The position numbers and the translations under genes are program-made. From NCBI GenBank assembly GCA_964016885.1, contig OZ024743.1, positions 339,591,407-339,655,406 of the forward strand: 64,000 nucleotides of DNA, read 5' to 3'. The stretch comes from Eledone cirrhosa (lineage: Eukaryota; Mollusca; Cephalopoda; Octopoda; Eledonidae). This document shows positions 55,712 through 64,000 of this stretch, one piece after another (position 1 is the stretch's first letter; each line of letters starts with the position of its first letter). The notes beneath the pieces were generated by a model. The model was not told the origin of the DNA. It did no database searches and saw nothing but the letters and a program-made list of their open reading frames with translations.

Positions 55712-55793
55712 ACTCCCAACTAATTAGTTTCTGAAAGGGATTAAACGTACTATCCGAAGAGAGCACGGAGAAGCCTTTCGTCATCAGGGAAGT
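55712..55793 (-). ncRNA. Hammerhead motif, unit 1 left arm
   Basis: Minus strand: stem I ACUUCC/GGGAGU (six pairs, one G-U), core CUGAUGA, long stem II starting GAAAGG/CCUUUC after a C.A mismatch, GAAA, stem III ACUA/UAGU with a two-base loop, cleavage triplet GUU. Confidence 0.68.
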
Positions 55794-55981
55794 CTATTCT
55801 CAGCTAAGTTTCCAGGCAATACGTGGACACAAGGAACTTATACAAAAATAATTCAGTGGATGGAAAAAGCAAAGCGAGGACTAATTCCAAGCCATTGATA
55901 AAATCACTGCCTACTGCGTCGGTGGCAAATTCAAAAGAATCAATCACGTGACATCGAGGTCAATCAGTGGATAGTGGTTTG

Positions 55982-56059
55982 TTCCCTGATGACGAAAGGC
56001 TTCTCCGTGCTCTCTTCGGATAGTACGTTTAATCCCTTTCAGAAACTAATTAGTTGGGA
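55982..56059 (+). ncRNA. Hammerhead motif, unit 1 right arm
   Basis: CUGAUGA 55986-55992, stem II GAAAGG/CCUUUC (55994-55999 with 56035-56040), GAAA 56042-56045, stem III ACUA/UAGU, GUU ending 56055, stem I UUCC/GGGA. Confidence 0.65.
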
Positions 56060-56106
56060 GTGAAATTTAAGTAAGTAAGTTAATTTTATAATTTTTTTAT
56101 TTTACG

Positions 56107-56261
<155 letters not shown>

Positions 56262-56388
56262 AGTTATATTTAATTTGTTGGGATACAACAAGCAAATATT
56301 TTTATAACTAATATAAAGCACTCAACAAATTATTGGAGTAAAAATACAATATATTAACAAATGGAAACTATATTTATAAAACCATATT

Positions 56389-56453
56389 TATTTCATTATA
56401 CATATTTCAAGGACACCAAAGCAAATTATGGTGCGCTTTCATCAGATACTAAT
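56389..56453 (-). ncRNA. Hammerhead motif, unit 2 left arm
   Basis: Minus strand: CUGAUGA (56445-56439), the same stem II as the right arm, GAAA (56408-56405). Stem I is poor here because the 5' strand comes from the divergent centre. Confidence 0.6.
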
Positions 56454-56584
56454 TTCATTAGACACTAATTTGCATAATAGACCAATAATAAAATTAGTAA
56501 CCCCACTATCCGGGAGCTTCCAACCGACATGGTCGCATTCTTTAAGGGTATGTCAATATTTGTTTATAAAACTGATCTATGTTA

Positions 56585-56649
56585 TATTTTATCTGATGAA
56601 AGCGCACCATAATTTTCTTTGGTGTCCTTGAAATATGTATAATGAAATA
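56585..56649 (+). ncRNA. Hammerhead ribozyme motif, unit 2 right arm (best-formed)
   Basis: Stem I UAUUUUAU/AUGAAAUA gives eight pairs with one G-U (56585-56592 with 56642-56649). Core CUGAUGA 56593-56599. Stem II AAG/CUU, a C.C mismatch, then GCACC/GGUGU (five pairs) around a 12-nt loop. GAAA 56630-56633. Short stem III AUA/UAU, cleavage triplet AUA ending 56641. Confidence 0.75.
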
Positions 56650-56687
56650 AATATGGTTTTATAAATATAGTTTCCATTTGTTAATAT

Positions 56688-56691
<4 letters not shown>

Positions 56692-56741
<50 letters not shown>

Positions 56742-56758
56742 CACACACACACACACAC

Positions 56759-56812
<54 letters not shown>
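56692..56812. repeat. (TA)n(CA)n(TA)n compound microsatellite
   Basis: TA to 56736, CA to 56758, then TA, directly following inverted-repeat unit 2. Confidence 0.95.
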
Positions 56813-56816
<4 letters not shown>

Positions 56817-56867
56817 GTAATCTGAGTTTTTCGAATATTAATAATAACATTCCTAATTTTAAGAGGC

Positions 56868-57060
56868 CTCAATTTTATAGCCATGTCAGTAGAATGAACA
56901 TTTCATTCTTGCTCTTGTGCTGGCATGCGAACCTAACTGCAGACACTAATGTTTCTGGGTATCACGCTTCATCAGTACAGATCACTGTTCACCTGCAATT
57001 ATGCAAACATGTCTCAATTTTATAGCCATGTCAGTAGAATGAACACTTCATTCTTGCTCT
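56868..57060. repeat. Direct repeat (~48 bp) 144 bp apart, with a degenerate hammerhead between
   Basis: CTCAATTTTATAGCCATGTC plus AGTAGAATGAACA.TTCATT occurs at 56868-56915 and 57012-57060. Confidence 0.82.
56937..56980 (-). ncRNA. Degenerate hammerhead-like motif
   Basis: Minus strand: stem I CUGUA/UGCAG (five pairs), CUGAUGA, GAAAC, a GUC cleavage triplet with an A-U and C-G stem III. Stem II is broken: AGCGU pairs poorly with ACCCA, whereas ACGCU would pair perfectly. Probably a decayed ribozyme. Confidence 0.5.
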
Positions 57061-57074
57061 TATATATATATTAG

Positions 57075-57490
57075 TGCTGCGAAAACTGAGACACTCGTTC
57101 GCTCAAGGAATCCTGCACAGTGCAGTCTACATGGGAGTGGAGTTCCACTGAATCAGGTGGAGAAGTTCAAGTACTTCGGGCCGTGTTAATGAGTGGTAGA
57201 AGCCAGGAGGTTGAATTAAGTGCAAGAATTGTAGGAGCTGTTGTAGTAATGTTCCAGCTTCAACATTCGGTAATTAGAAGAGAGGTAGAGGTAAAAGCCA
57301 AACTCACTATCTTCAATTCGGTATTCGTGCTAACCCTTACTTATGGTCATGAATCTTGGGTAATGACCGAAAGAATACGATCGCGAATATAAGTATCCGA
57401 AACGGGGTTCCTCCAAAGGGTCTTTAGAGTAACGTTACTCGTTATAATGAATAGATCGGAGATCAGAGAGACACTCCAGGTAGAGACGCT
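57075..57490 (+). pseudogene. LINE C-terminal fragment
   Basis: Same family as 39-40.5 kb. It reads ETLVRSRNPAQ-like at its start, then LTIFNSVFVLTLTYGHESWV followed by MTERIRSRI, then RVFRVTLLV-like sequence. It is truncated into TA-rich DNA at about 57.49 kb. Confidence 0.8.
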
Positions 57491-57609
57491 CATAATATAT
57501 GTGTATATATATACATGTACGCATACGCACACACGTGAAACTAATATTAACATTTTGCACTGACTCTTCGCTTCCACGTTTTTTTTTTGTTTTTTTGTTT
57601 ACTGTCTCA

Positions 57610-57616
<7 letters not shown>

Positions 57617-57667
<51 letters not shown>
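57617..57667. repeat. (TA)n microsatellite
   Basis: About 50 bp TA. Confidence 0.92.
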
Positions 57668-57669
<2 letters not shown>

Positions 57670-57851
57670 TATTTAAATCAGGTGACAACAAAGGATGATA
57701 TTTCGAATCATCTCATTAACATCTACAGACATTTCAACTTCAATGTTACCAGGTAACACCAAAGTATCCTCAGGACATTAATGTAGGAGTTGGAGGATGC
57801 AAATCGCAAAGAAAAAACGAGAATTCATAAATAATATATAAGTATTCATCT

Positions 57852-57855
<4 letters not shown>

Positions 57856-57900
<45 letters not shown>
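57856..57900. repeat. (TA)n microsatellite
   Basis: About 44 bp TA, just outside PLE element B. Confidence 0.92.
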
Positions 57901-57906
<6 letters not shown>

Positions 57907-57960
57907 GTGAGGTTTTTTTTACAAAATGAAAAATAACCGAGGTGTCCTACACGAGTGGAA

Positions 57961-58228
57961 GTATAAAGAAAAGGGGATGAAATCGAAAATGCAACTGAAG
58001 TCTTATTTTTTTAAAAAATATATATATTTATTTGGTTCCTTTACCGGTTTCGCAGTTCTTCTGCTTTTCAAAAGGTGAGTTGAGATGGAGGGTCTGTGGT
58101 TTTTCTCACATCTGGTTGGTCTCTAAATGTTACTTGTTTTATATGGAAAAAGTGGCTCGAAAACCAGGTTTTTCGAGAAGTAATTTGATTGGTTTGTCAA
58201 TAATTATAATAAATTTCGCGCCAGTTCG
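57961..58228. repeat. Element B terminal inverted repeat, left (3') arm
   Basis: Runs from TATAAAGAAAAGGGGATGAA to TTCGCGCCAGTTCG; the reverse complement is at 62534-62818. Confidence 0.93.
58038..58075 (-). ncRNA. Hammerhead-like motif with U3-A8 core, element B left arm
   Basis: Minus strand, the same 38 bases as 62706-62743; sense to the element's ORFs and located at its 3' end. Confidence 0.65.
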
Positions 58229-58585
58229 CGTTACAATAGTTCTTCAAATAAGAGAGGGGGGTTGTCACAGGTTGTTTTTTCATATATGAGTGTTTGAATT
58301 TCTTTTTACTTGAAAAAATGAGGCTCACGAAGGCTTTTTTTTTTGTTGGTTATAAATGAAATTTGGCTGTCACGTGAACAAGTTTTCATTACATTTTTGC
58401 GCCCTTATTTGGAAAACTATTCTGTAGTCTTTATAGTGAATGTTATGACAATGGAGAGATAGTGGTCAAGGGAAAAGGGATTGGGAGAAATGTTCTGGTT
58501 CAGTGAATATGGCCAGCTGTCAGAGTTCAGGTGTCAGAGTTCAGATTTTCTATTGAGACTGAAGATATGTGTTTATTTGTGTGCT

Positions 58586-58618
<33 letters not shown>

Positions 58619-59102
58619 ATGTGTGTATTGGAAGATGATTCTATTAGTAGAGATGGGGGAGGGAGTTGTGTGTGTGTGTATATGGGTGTTATGTGTGTGT
58701 GTGCGAGTATGTTAGATAGAGAGAATATATATTTTGTGTGTGTGTATATATATATATGTGTGTAGGAAAGTGGTTCTATTAGTAGAAATGGGGAGGGTGT
58801 TGTAGGTGTGGGGGTTGTTATGTGTGTGTATGGGTGTTATGTGTGTGGGAGTATGGTTAGCATGTTAAGATGAAGAGAATATATATATATATATTGTGTG
58901 TGTATGTGTGTGTGTAGGAAAATGATTCCTTTAGTAGGAATATTTTTGAATGAACATATTTTCCTGACTTTTTCGTGTTTGCTGTTGTATTGCCAGTGCA
59001 AACGTATGTTTAAGGTTTATTTAGTTCGGGTTTTTATTTTCTAAAGTAGAAGGTGTTATGTGTGTGTGTGTATGTCATATTGTGGTGTTGACATAATGTA
59101 TA
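58229..59102 (-). other. Element B 3' UTR with tandem and coding-end duplications
   Basis: GT-rich on the plus strand. A unit like GGAAAATGATTCTATTAGTA recurs near 58630, 58770 and 58918. The stretch 58946-59010 (TTTTTGAATGAACATATTTT...) is a diverged copy of the ORF2 end at 59129-59195. Confidence 0.7.
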
Positions 59103-61355
59103 TTAAACCTTATTTAATGTTGGTCTATATTTTTGAATAAACATATTTTCCTTATTTATTCGCATTTGTTCTGTTGTATTGTTAGCGCAAAGGTAAAATG
59201 GGAAGACTTGGAATTTGGGTGTCTTATTACTTGCGCAAATGTCTAGATATGCACTTAGTGGTATCTGTCTCGTGGTTGGATCTCGTAATTGTTGGCGATG
59301 AACTGTCATTCTGTTTCTGAGTGTGAGTTTAGTTTGTCCTATATAATCTTCATTGCATCCTTTACATTTAATGGCATAAATTAGATTTTTTGATGAGCAA
59401 GTGAAGTGATTTTTTACAGTAAAATTTTGTCCTGATTTAAATGTATACGTGTTGCCTTCAATGAGGTGAGTGCAGGTTCCACAATTAGAGCGACCACATT
59501 TTTTGATACTTGGTTGTGGGTTTGTGGTAGGTAATTTGGCATTGGTGAGTAATGTTTTCAGTGATTTTGGTTGTCTTTTGCTTTTGATTATGTTGTGTGT
59601 TTCAAGGGCTTTTTTCATTCTTGGGTTTTGTTTTAGTAGTGGGATGTTATTGTGAATAGTGTTGTAAGCTTCCGCATTTCTTGGGTTGTGTGTTGAGATA
59701 TATGATAGAATATTGGACGTACCTTGAATTTGTTTCTGTTTCCGTAATTCATCAATGCCTATTGCTTTAGCCCTTTCTATTCCATTATTTATTAGTAATA
59801 GTGGGTACTCTCTCTCAAGTAGAATTTCCTTTAATTCTTGAAGTCTTTTATTTCGCGTTTCATAATTGGAGACAATTGTGCAAATTCTTTTTGCTAGGTT
59901 AAAAGGAATGTTCGTCTTCGTGTGCTTTGGATGGTTGGAGGTGAATAGCAGATATTGTTTGGAATCTGTTGGTTTGTAGTGTATGTCAGTTTCGATATTT
60001 GTGTCTTTTTTTGTGATTAAGATGTCCAGAAATGGGAGTTGATCTTGGCTGTATTCCATTGTGAATTGGATGTGATTATTGATGCCGTTTATTAAGTTTT
60101 TGAAATCCTTCAGTTGGTCGAGTGTGTGGGACCAAAGAATGAGGCAATCATCCAAGTAGCGTTTCCAATTCTCTGATAAATATTTGTGGAAGTTCAATCC
60201 GTATTTTGATTTGGACTGTTCATATATCTGGACTTCTAAGTATGCCATGACTAAGTTGGCATAAGTTGGAGCGGCTTTTGTGCCCATCGCAGTCCCCGAT
60301 ATTTGCTTGTAAGTATTGCCATCGAAATCAAAAAAGTTGTTCTGTAGGATGATGAAGCTTTTTTCTATTCTGTCAGGTATCTCATTGGGATATTTCTCTA
60401 GCCAGAATCCTATTGCTTCTAGTCCGTATTGTTGTGGGATCGTTGTGTAGAGATTCACTACATCGAAAGACACAATAATAGTGTCGTTGTTGACATGTTT
60501 GGGGAGGTGGTTTAAGAGGTCCAGATCGTCTCTTACAAGGCTTGGTATGTGTTTCAGTATTGGTTTCAGTAGTATGTCTATAAAGTTGCTCAATCTGTGT
60601 GTTTCACATTGTGGGCCCGCTACAATTGGTCTTAATTTAAGGTCTGTGGGGTATTGTGTGTTCACGCAGGCTGAGGTGGATTGTTTACAGGCATCGTTGA
60701 TTATTTTACATTTGTGGATCTTCGGAAGTCCGTAAAGGTTGCTGGTTTTGTATTCAAAATTTGTTAAATAATCGCGTTCCTTTTTAGTTAGGTCTTCCTG
60801 GTATCGATAAATCAGTGTGTTTAATTTGGTCATTATTTTTGATTGCTGGTAGTTTTTTACTCTTTCATAGTAATTAGCATTTTGTAAGAGAGAGAACATA
60901 GAATTTTTATATTTTTCAGCCTCCATAATGACAACAGTACTTCCCTTGTCCGCTTCCTTAATTACAATGTCCGGATTGTTTTTTAGTTCATGGATAATCT
61001 CCCATTCCCTTCGACTTGTGTTGGGTTTGGGTTTAGGTTGCGGTAGTTCATGGTATGGGAAGGTAGCTATGTGGTCACAAAATTTGTCCAGAACTCTGTT
61101 TCTACCTTTTGTTGGGTTGTAGCTGCTTTTATTCCGTACAATTGATTCGTCGTTATTCTCCTTGTCAAAGAATTCCTCTGTGAGACGTAATTTTCTACAG
61201 AAGTGTGAGATATCGTCATTTATCTCGTTGGGGTTAGGATATTGTGGTGTTGGTGTGAATTTCAGACCTTTGGAGAGAATTTTTACTTGTTGGGCTGAGA
61301 GGTTTGTATTTGAAATGTTAATTATTTTCGGTTTTTCAAAATCGGTTTGTGCCAC
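59103..61355 (-). CDS. Element B ORF2: PLE reverse transcriptase with C-terminal GIY-YIG endonuclease
   Basis: 750 residues, fully open. The RT region has VIKEADKGSTVVIM (131-144), LYGLPKIHK (207-215), LRPIVAGP (241-248), motif A VSFDVVNLYTTIP with Asp298, motif B GTAMGTKAAPTYANLVM (354-370), motif C YLDD at 400-403 and LPFLDILIT (440-448). A Cys-rich linker (CGRSNCGTCTH, 620-630) precedes the GIY-YIG nuclease: LIY (658-660), YIG (671-673), Arg680, His686 and Glu736. Length and order are those of a complete canonical PLE protein, so it could be functional: the nuclease nicks DNA and the RT copies RNA from the nick. The frame starts at GTG; the first ATG comes only at residue 144, after conserved sequence. 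It must therefore be reached from ORF1 by frameshift, splicing or non-AUG initiation. Confidence 0.95.
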   Translation of the reverse strand: MAQTDFEKPKIINISNTNLSAQQVKILSKGLKFTPTPQYPNPNEINDDISHFCRKLRLTEEFFDKENNDESIVRNKSSYNPTKGRNRVLDKFCDHIATFPYHELPQPKPKPNTSRREWEIIHELKNNPDIVIKEADKGSTVVIMEAEKYKNSMFSLLQNANYYERVKNYQQSKIMTKLNTLIYRYQEDLTKKERDYLTNFEYKTSNLYGLPKIHKCKIINDACKQSTSACVNTQYPTDLKLRPIVAGPQCETHRLSNFIDILLKPILKHIPSLVRDDLDLLNHLPKHVNNDTIIVSFDVVNLYTTIPQQYGLEAIGFWLEKYPNEIPDRIEKSFIILQNNFFDFDGNTYKQISGTAMGTKAAPTYANLVMAYLEVQIYEQSKSKYGLNFHKYLSENWKRYLDDCLILWSHTLDQLKDFKNLINGINNHIQFTMEYSQDQLPFLDILITKKDTNIETDIHYKPTDSKQYLLFTSNHPKHTKTNIPFNLAKRICTIVSNYETRNKRLQELKEILLEREYPLLLINNGIERAKAIGIDELRKQKQIQGTSNILSYISTHNPRNAEAYNTIHNNIPLLKQNPRMKKALETHNIIKSKRQPKSLKTLLTNAKLPTTNPQPSIKKCGRSNCGTCTHLIEGNTYTFKSGQNFTVKNHFTCSSKNLIYAIKCKGCNEDYIGQTKLTLRNRMTVHRQQLRDPTTRQIPLSAYLDICASNKTPKFQVFPFYLCANNTTEQMRINKENMFIQKYRPTLNKV

Positions 61356-62524
61356 CGGGTGTCGTGAGTCCTGTAGCCTTGGTCTAAAAAATGATTTTTC
61401 TGGAATGTTTTTTCATTGGTATTATTATATCTAATGGTATTTCCCCTGTTGTTGTGTGGTCTTGTATAGAAGTTTCGGACGTATTGAGGTTCGGTTTGTT
61501 GATAGTCCGGGTTGTAGATTTGTTTCCTTTGTGTGGGTTGGGATCTATGGCTTTGGAACAGGCTCTGTGTGGGCAGGGGTCTACGGTTTTGGAATAGGTT
61601 TTGTGTGGGTTGTGATCTGCGGATCAGGTCCTGCCTTGTGTTCGGGGATCTTTGGTTTTTGTTAGTAGGGTTATAGTTTTGTCTATGGTTTCTGGGATTA
61701 TCGTTATAGTTTTGCTGGGGGTATGTTGGACGTTTTGTTACTTTTTTTGTTATTTGTTGTGCATGTGGTGTGTGAGTTTTAGTTTGTTTTAAAAATGGGT
61801 TACCTGTATGTTGTTCATTTTTGAAGTCCATTTCGTAGTTGTTGAACCAGGTGGCGTTTTTTTCCCATCGCTGGAGGGATGTGAGTTCTTCATCCTCACA
61901 GTTTTCTTTCCAAAGTTTTAGGGGTTTTTTGTAGAGTAGGCCTTCAGAGTGCTTTGAGATTTCTGTGTCCATCTGTTGGTCGAGTGACTTGAATTTTTCT
62001 TCGTTGGAGTTGGCTCTTAATCGCAACAGTTCTATTTCTGTTTTAATTTTTTCCAATGCCATCTTTTCCCTAAGTCTTTGTTGGTTTTCTGGTTCATTCG
62101 GGATGGGTTTTATTTGGAGTTTTTTGGGGAGGATGATTGGGGTAGAGTTTAGCCACTTTTCATATATGTCTGCCTTGCCATTATTTTTTAGGAGATTCCA
62201 AAGGGCGAATTTGCGGGCTGTGAGCTTTTGAGTCCATATGTTGATTAGGGTGTTTTTCACTGAGTGGACATCTCGTAGATTGGGTTCTAACGGTTGTTCA
62301 AGCTTTTGGAGCATTGCTGTTTCAATGGTTTCGATTAGCTTAGTTAATACTGGAGTAATATTCGTCTCTTGGGTATTTTCTGTTTCTTCGTGGGGTCCTT
62401 TTTTATAGATGTGTATTTGGTCCACTTTGTTGGTCAAAATTGAGAGTTTAGAGGAAATCTCTTTGAGTTCATTTAAGATGTCCTGGTTCAGTGAGTTGTT
62501 GTTTTGTTGAGACTTTGGTGGCAT
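61322..62524 (-). CDS. Element B ORF1
   Basis: 400 residues from ATG 62524 (MPPKSQQNNNSLNQDILNEL), the first ATG inside the right inverted repeat's inner edge; the frame is open further upstream through the repeat but without a convincing start. N-terminal heptad-like ILNELKEISSKLSILTNKVD suggests a coiled coil. A Lys/Glu-rich middle (LREKMALEKIKTEIELLRLR) is followed by an Arg/Gln/Asn/Pro-rich tail with repeated QPTQ motifs (RRSQPTQNLFQNRRPLPTQS, SHRSQPTQRK), which looks like an RNA-binding, disordered region. No named domain. The last 11 codons overlap ORF2 in another frame. Probably a gag-like partner or the N-terminal part of a fused product. Confidence 0.75.
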   Translation of the reverse strand: MPPKSQQNNNSLNQDILNELKEISSKLSILTNKVDQIHIYKKGPHEETENTQETNITPVLTKLIETIETAMLQKLEQPLEPNLRDVHSVKNTLINIWTQKLTARKFALWNLLKNNGKADIYEKWLNSTPIILPKKLQIKPIPNEPENQQRLREKMALEKIKTEIELLRLRANSNEEKFKSLDQQMDTEISKHSEGLLYKKPLKLWKENCEDEELTSLQRWEKNATWFNNYEMDFKNEQHTGNPFLKQTKTHTPHAQQITKKVTKRPTYPQQNYNDNPRNHRQNYNPTNKNQRSPNTRQDLIRRSQPTQNLFQNRRPLPTQSLFQSHRSQPTQRKQIYNPDYQQTEPQYVRNFYTRPHNNRGNTIRYNNTNEKTFQKNHFLDQGYRTHDTRWHKPILKNRK

Positions 62525-62533
62525 TTTCGGTCT

Positions 62534-62812
62534 TCGAACTGGCGCGAAATTTATTATAATTATTATAATTATTATAATTATTGACAAACCAATCAAATTA
62601 CTTCTCGAAAAACCTGGTTTTCGAGCCACTTTTTCCATATAAAACAAGTAACATTTAGAGACCAACCAGATGTGAGAAAAACCACAGACCCTCCATCTCA
62701 ACTCACCTTTTGAAAAGCAGAAGAACTGCGAAACCGGTAAAGGAACCAAATAAATATATATATTTTTAAAAAAAATAAGACTTCAGTTGCATTTTCGATT
62801 TCATCCCTTTTT

Positions 62813-62818
<6 letters not shown>
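62534..62818. repeat. Element B terminal inverted repeat, right (5') arm
   Basis: Reverse complement of 57961-58228. It includes a longer (ATTATAATT)n tract at 62552-62580. Confidence 0.93.
62706..62743 (+). ncRNA. Hammerhead-like motif with U3-A8 core, element B right arm
   Basis: Stem I CCUU/AAGG (62706-62709 with 62740-62743). Core UUGAAAA 62710-62716 in place of CUGANGA. Stem II GCAG/CUGC around AAGAA. GAAA 62730-62733. Stem III A-U and C-G with a CG loop; cleavage triplet GUA ending 62739. Every helix pairs perfectly. Confidence 0.68.
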
Positions 62819-62889
<71 letters not shown>

Positions 62890-62907
62890 CATATGTGTAT
62901 ATATATT

Positions 62908-62940
<33 letters not shown>
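62817..62940. repeat. (TA)n(GT)n compound microsatellite
   Basis: TA with interruptions, then GT at 62921-62940; adjoins the element B 5' end. Confidence 0.93.
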
Positions 62941-62978
62941 ATACATATGTTTGTTTTGCAAGATTATTGATGTGAAAT

Positions 62979-63040
62979 CGTGTCTTCTTCTTCTTCTTCT
63001 TCTTCTTCTTCTTCTTCTTCTTCTTCTTCTTCTTCTTCGC
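62979..63040. repeat. (TTC)n array, 3' tail of the adjacent LINE
   Basis: About twenty TTC units, equal to (GAA)n on the LINE's sense strand. Confidence 0.92.
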
Positions 63041-63900
63041 CCATTTATTCCCGAGAGAGTCCCGGGGTCAGAGTCCTCAAACACTCCTTCTACCGGGTCT
63101 CGTCAGAAACAATCGTTTCCAACTGATCCAAGCGAGACCAACCGAGCTCATGGATGTTATCCAACCATCTTGCTTGGGGGTCTAGCCCTGGATCTCCTGC
63201 TCGTTGTTTTTGCCCGTAAAAGTGATTACTTCCTGAGACGTTCTAACCACATGCCGATAGCATCGGAGCTCTGAACTCTCAATTCGGAGAAGTAACTGCT
63301 CTACCTGGAGTGACTCTGTGATCTCCGAGCTACTCACTCTAACGAGTAACATTACTCTAAAGACCTTTCAGAGGAACCCCATTCGGATGCTTGAATTTGC
63401 GATAGTTTTCTTTCGGTCATTACCCAAGATTCATGACCATAGGTAAGGGTTAGCACGAAAACCGAATTGAAGATAGTGAGTTTGGCTTTTGCACCTATCT
63501 CTCTTCTTCTAATTACCGAATGCTGAAGCTGGAACATTACTGCAACAGTTCCTGCAATTCTTGCACTTAATTCAACCTCCTGACTTCGCCCTCTCACGAA
63601 CACGGCCCGAGGTACTTGAACTCTCCACCTGATTCAGTGGAACTCCACTCCCATCGAGAATGCACTGTGCAGGATTCCTTGAAAGAACGAGTGTCTCATT
63701 TTTCGCAGCACTGGTTTTCATTCTACCCATGCAGCACCCGGCATCAAATCGATCAAGTGCAACTCGGGGTTCACCTTCTGTCGATTTTAGTAATACCATG
63801 TCGTTTGCAAATTCCAGCCGACTGATTCTATACCTGCCAGTCATGATACCACTTCTAGCCTGGTTGTGCATGTCAATCCTGTTCATAAAAATAATGAGCA
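63041..63900 (-). pseudogene. LINE RT C-terminal fragment with (GAA)n tail
   Basis: Minus-strand frames: ARSGIMTGRYRISRLEFAND (63.86-63.80 kb; the FADD box is altered to FAND), TLVLSRNPAQCILDGSGVPL, LTIFNSVFVLTLTYGHESWV followed by MTERK, and further 3' pieces ending at the TTC array. Same family as 9, 39-40.5 and 57 kb. Confidence 0.85.
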
Positions 63901-63904
63901 GATA

Positions 63905-64000
63905 ATGTTATACTTTGGGAGAGTCATGCTACCAATAATAACACACGCACCAGTTGGTTTTCACTTCAATTTTATTATTAGTCATTTAGTAACCAGAATT
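63905..64000 (-). mobile_element. Penelope-like element fragment (copy D) at the window edge
   Basis: The minus strand reads AAAATTGAAGTGAAAACCAAC, TGGTGCGTGTGTTATTATTG and CATGACTCTCCCAAAGTATA, matching copy A 45818-45880 (pseudo-LTR and the first codons of ORF1). It stops after about eight ORF1 codons at 63905, next to the LINE fragment. It continues beyond the window. Confidence 0.85.

Larger units (their letters stand above)
56348..56692. mobile_element. ORF-less inverted-repeat element with outward hammerheads (unit 2)
   Basis: The left arm 56348-56445 and right arm 56593-56692 are ~100-bp inverted repeats with one or two differences; the centre is 147 bp. The arms contain hammerheads facing outward. 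No ORF. Confidence 0.75.
57961..62818 (-). mobile_element. Penelope-like element B with inverted terminal repeats
   Basis: About 4.86 kb, minus orientation. Inverted termini lie at 57961-58228 and 62534-62818, nearly identical apart from a (TAAT)n length difference. Between them are ORF1, an overlapping ORF2 with RT and GIY-YIG, and a GT-rich 3' UTR. Both ORFs are open, so this copy may be recent. Inverted pseudo-LTRs are known in some PLEs. Confidence 0.9.

Noticed and set aside
59470..61665. Plus-strand frames opposite element B
   Set aside because: Antisense shadows of the PLE ORFs.

Overview
This window looks like gene-poor, repeat-saturated DNA from a cephalopod mollusc, most likely an octopus. 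The main clue is about twenty tRNA-derived SINEs of the octopus OK/OR type, each with a B box near GAGTTCAAATCCCGCC followed by a GGGTCGATAAAATAAAGTACCAGT body. Long TA, CA, GA, GAT and AAT microsatellites are also abundant. I find no host protein-coding gene, no rRNA and no genuine tRNA gene. Nearly everything that can be named is a transposable element or its debris.

Layout. 0-2.3 kb: a decayed LINE reverse transcriptase (minus), a decayed mariner transposase (minus) and a SINE. 3.9-7.5 kb: a SINE lying against a CR1-like RT fragment, a large palindrome, and two head-to-head pieces of a Penelope-like element (PLE; 'copy C'). 8-23.5 kb: minisatellites, LINE tails, a hAT MITE with an 8-bp target duplication, a Tx1-like LINE tail, a probable retrocopy with a 19-bp target duplication, and a dense SINE cluster (20.4-23.4 kb). 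23.7-37 kb: a nested LINE block. Three Tx1-like L1-superfamily elements (minus) and two RLE-type R4/Dong-like elements (plus) all abut the same kind of (AAT)n array. 39-43.2 kb: a decayed LINE and several MITEs. 45.05-49.97 kb: a nearly full PLE ('copy A') with direct pseudo-LTRs. 50-51.8 kb: a G-depleted segment ending in a minimal hammerhead ribozyme. 55.6-62.8 kb: three successive inverted-repeat units, the last being a two-ORF PLE ('element B') with an intact 750-residue RT/GIY-YIG protein. 62.98-64 kb: a LINE tail and the edge of one more PLE.

The most interesting system is the set of hammerhead (HHR) motifs. I can fold twelve by eye. Two flank copy A 4,027 bp apart in direct orientation; one lies at the equivalent place in copy C. 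Others sit on the arms of inverted repeats, always facing outward, in element B (with ORFs), in two short units with no ORF, and in the 4.5-4.85 kb palindrome. In element B and the palindrome the core carries U3 and A8 instead of C3 and G8, a paired change at the catalytic core. A second theme is an ORF1/ORF2 overlap shared by both PLE families, where ORF2 has no ATG near its start and enters in the -1 frame at the same dual-coding motif.

All calls come from reading the sequence by eye and from general knowledge of the families. Nothing was searched or folded computationally. Many frameshifts lie in homopolymers or microsatellites, so some could be assembly error.
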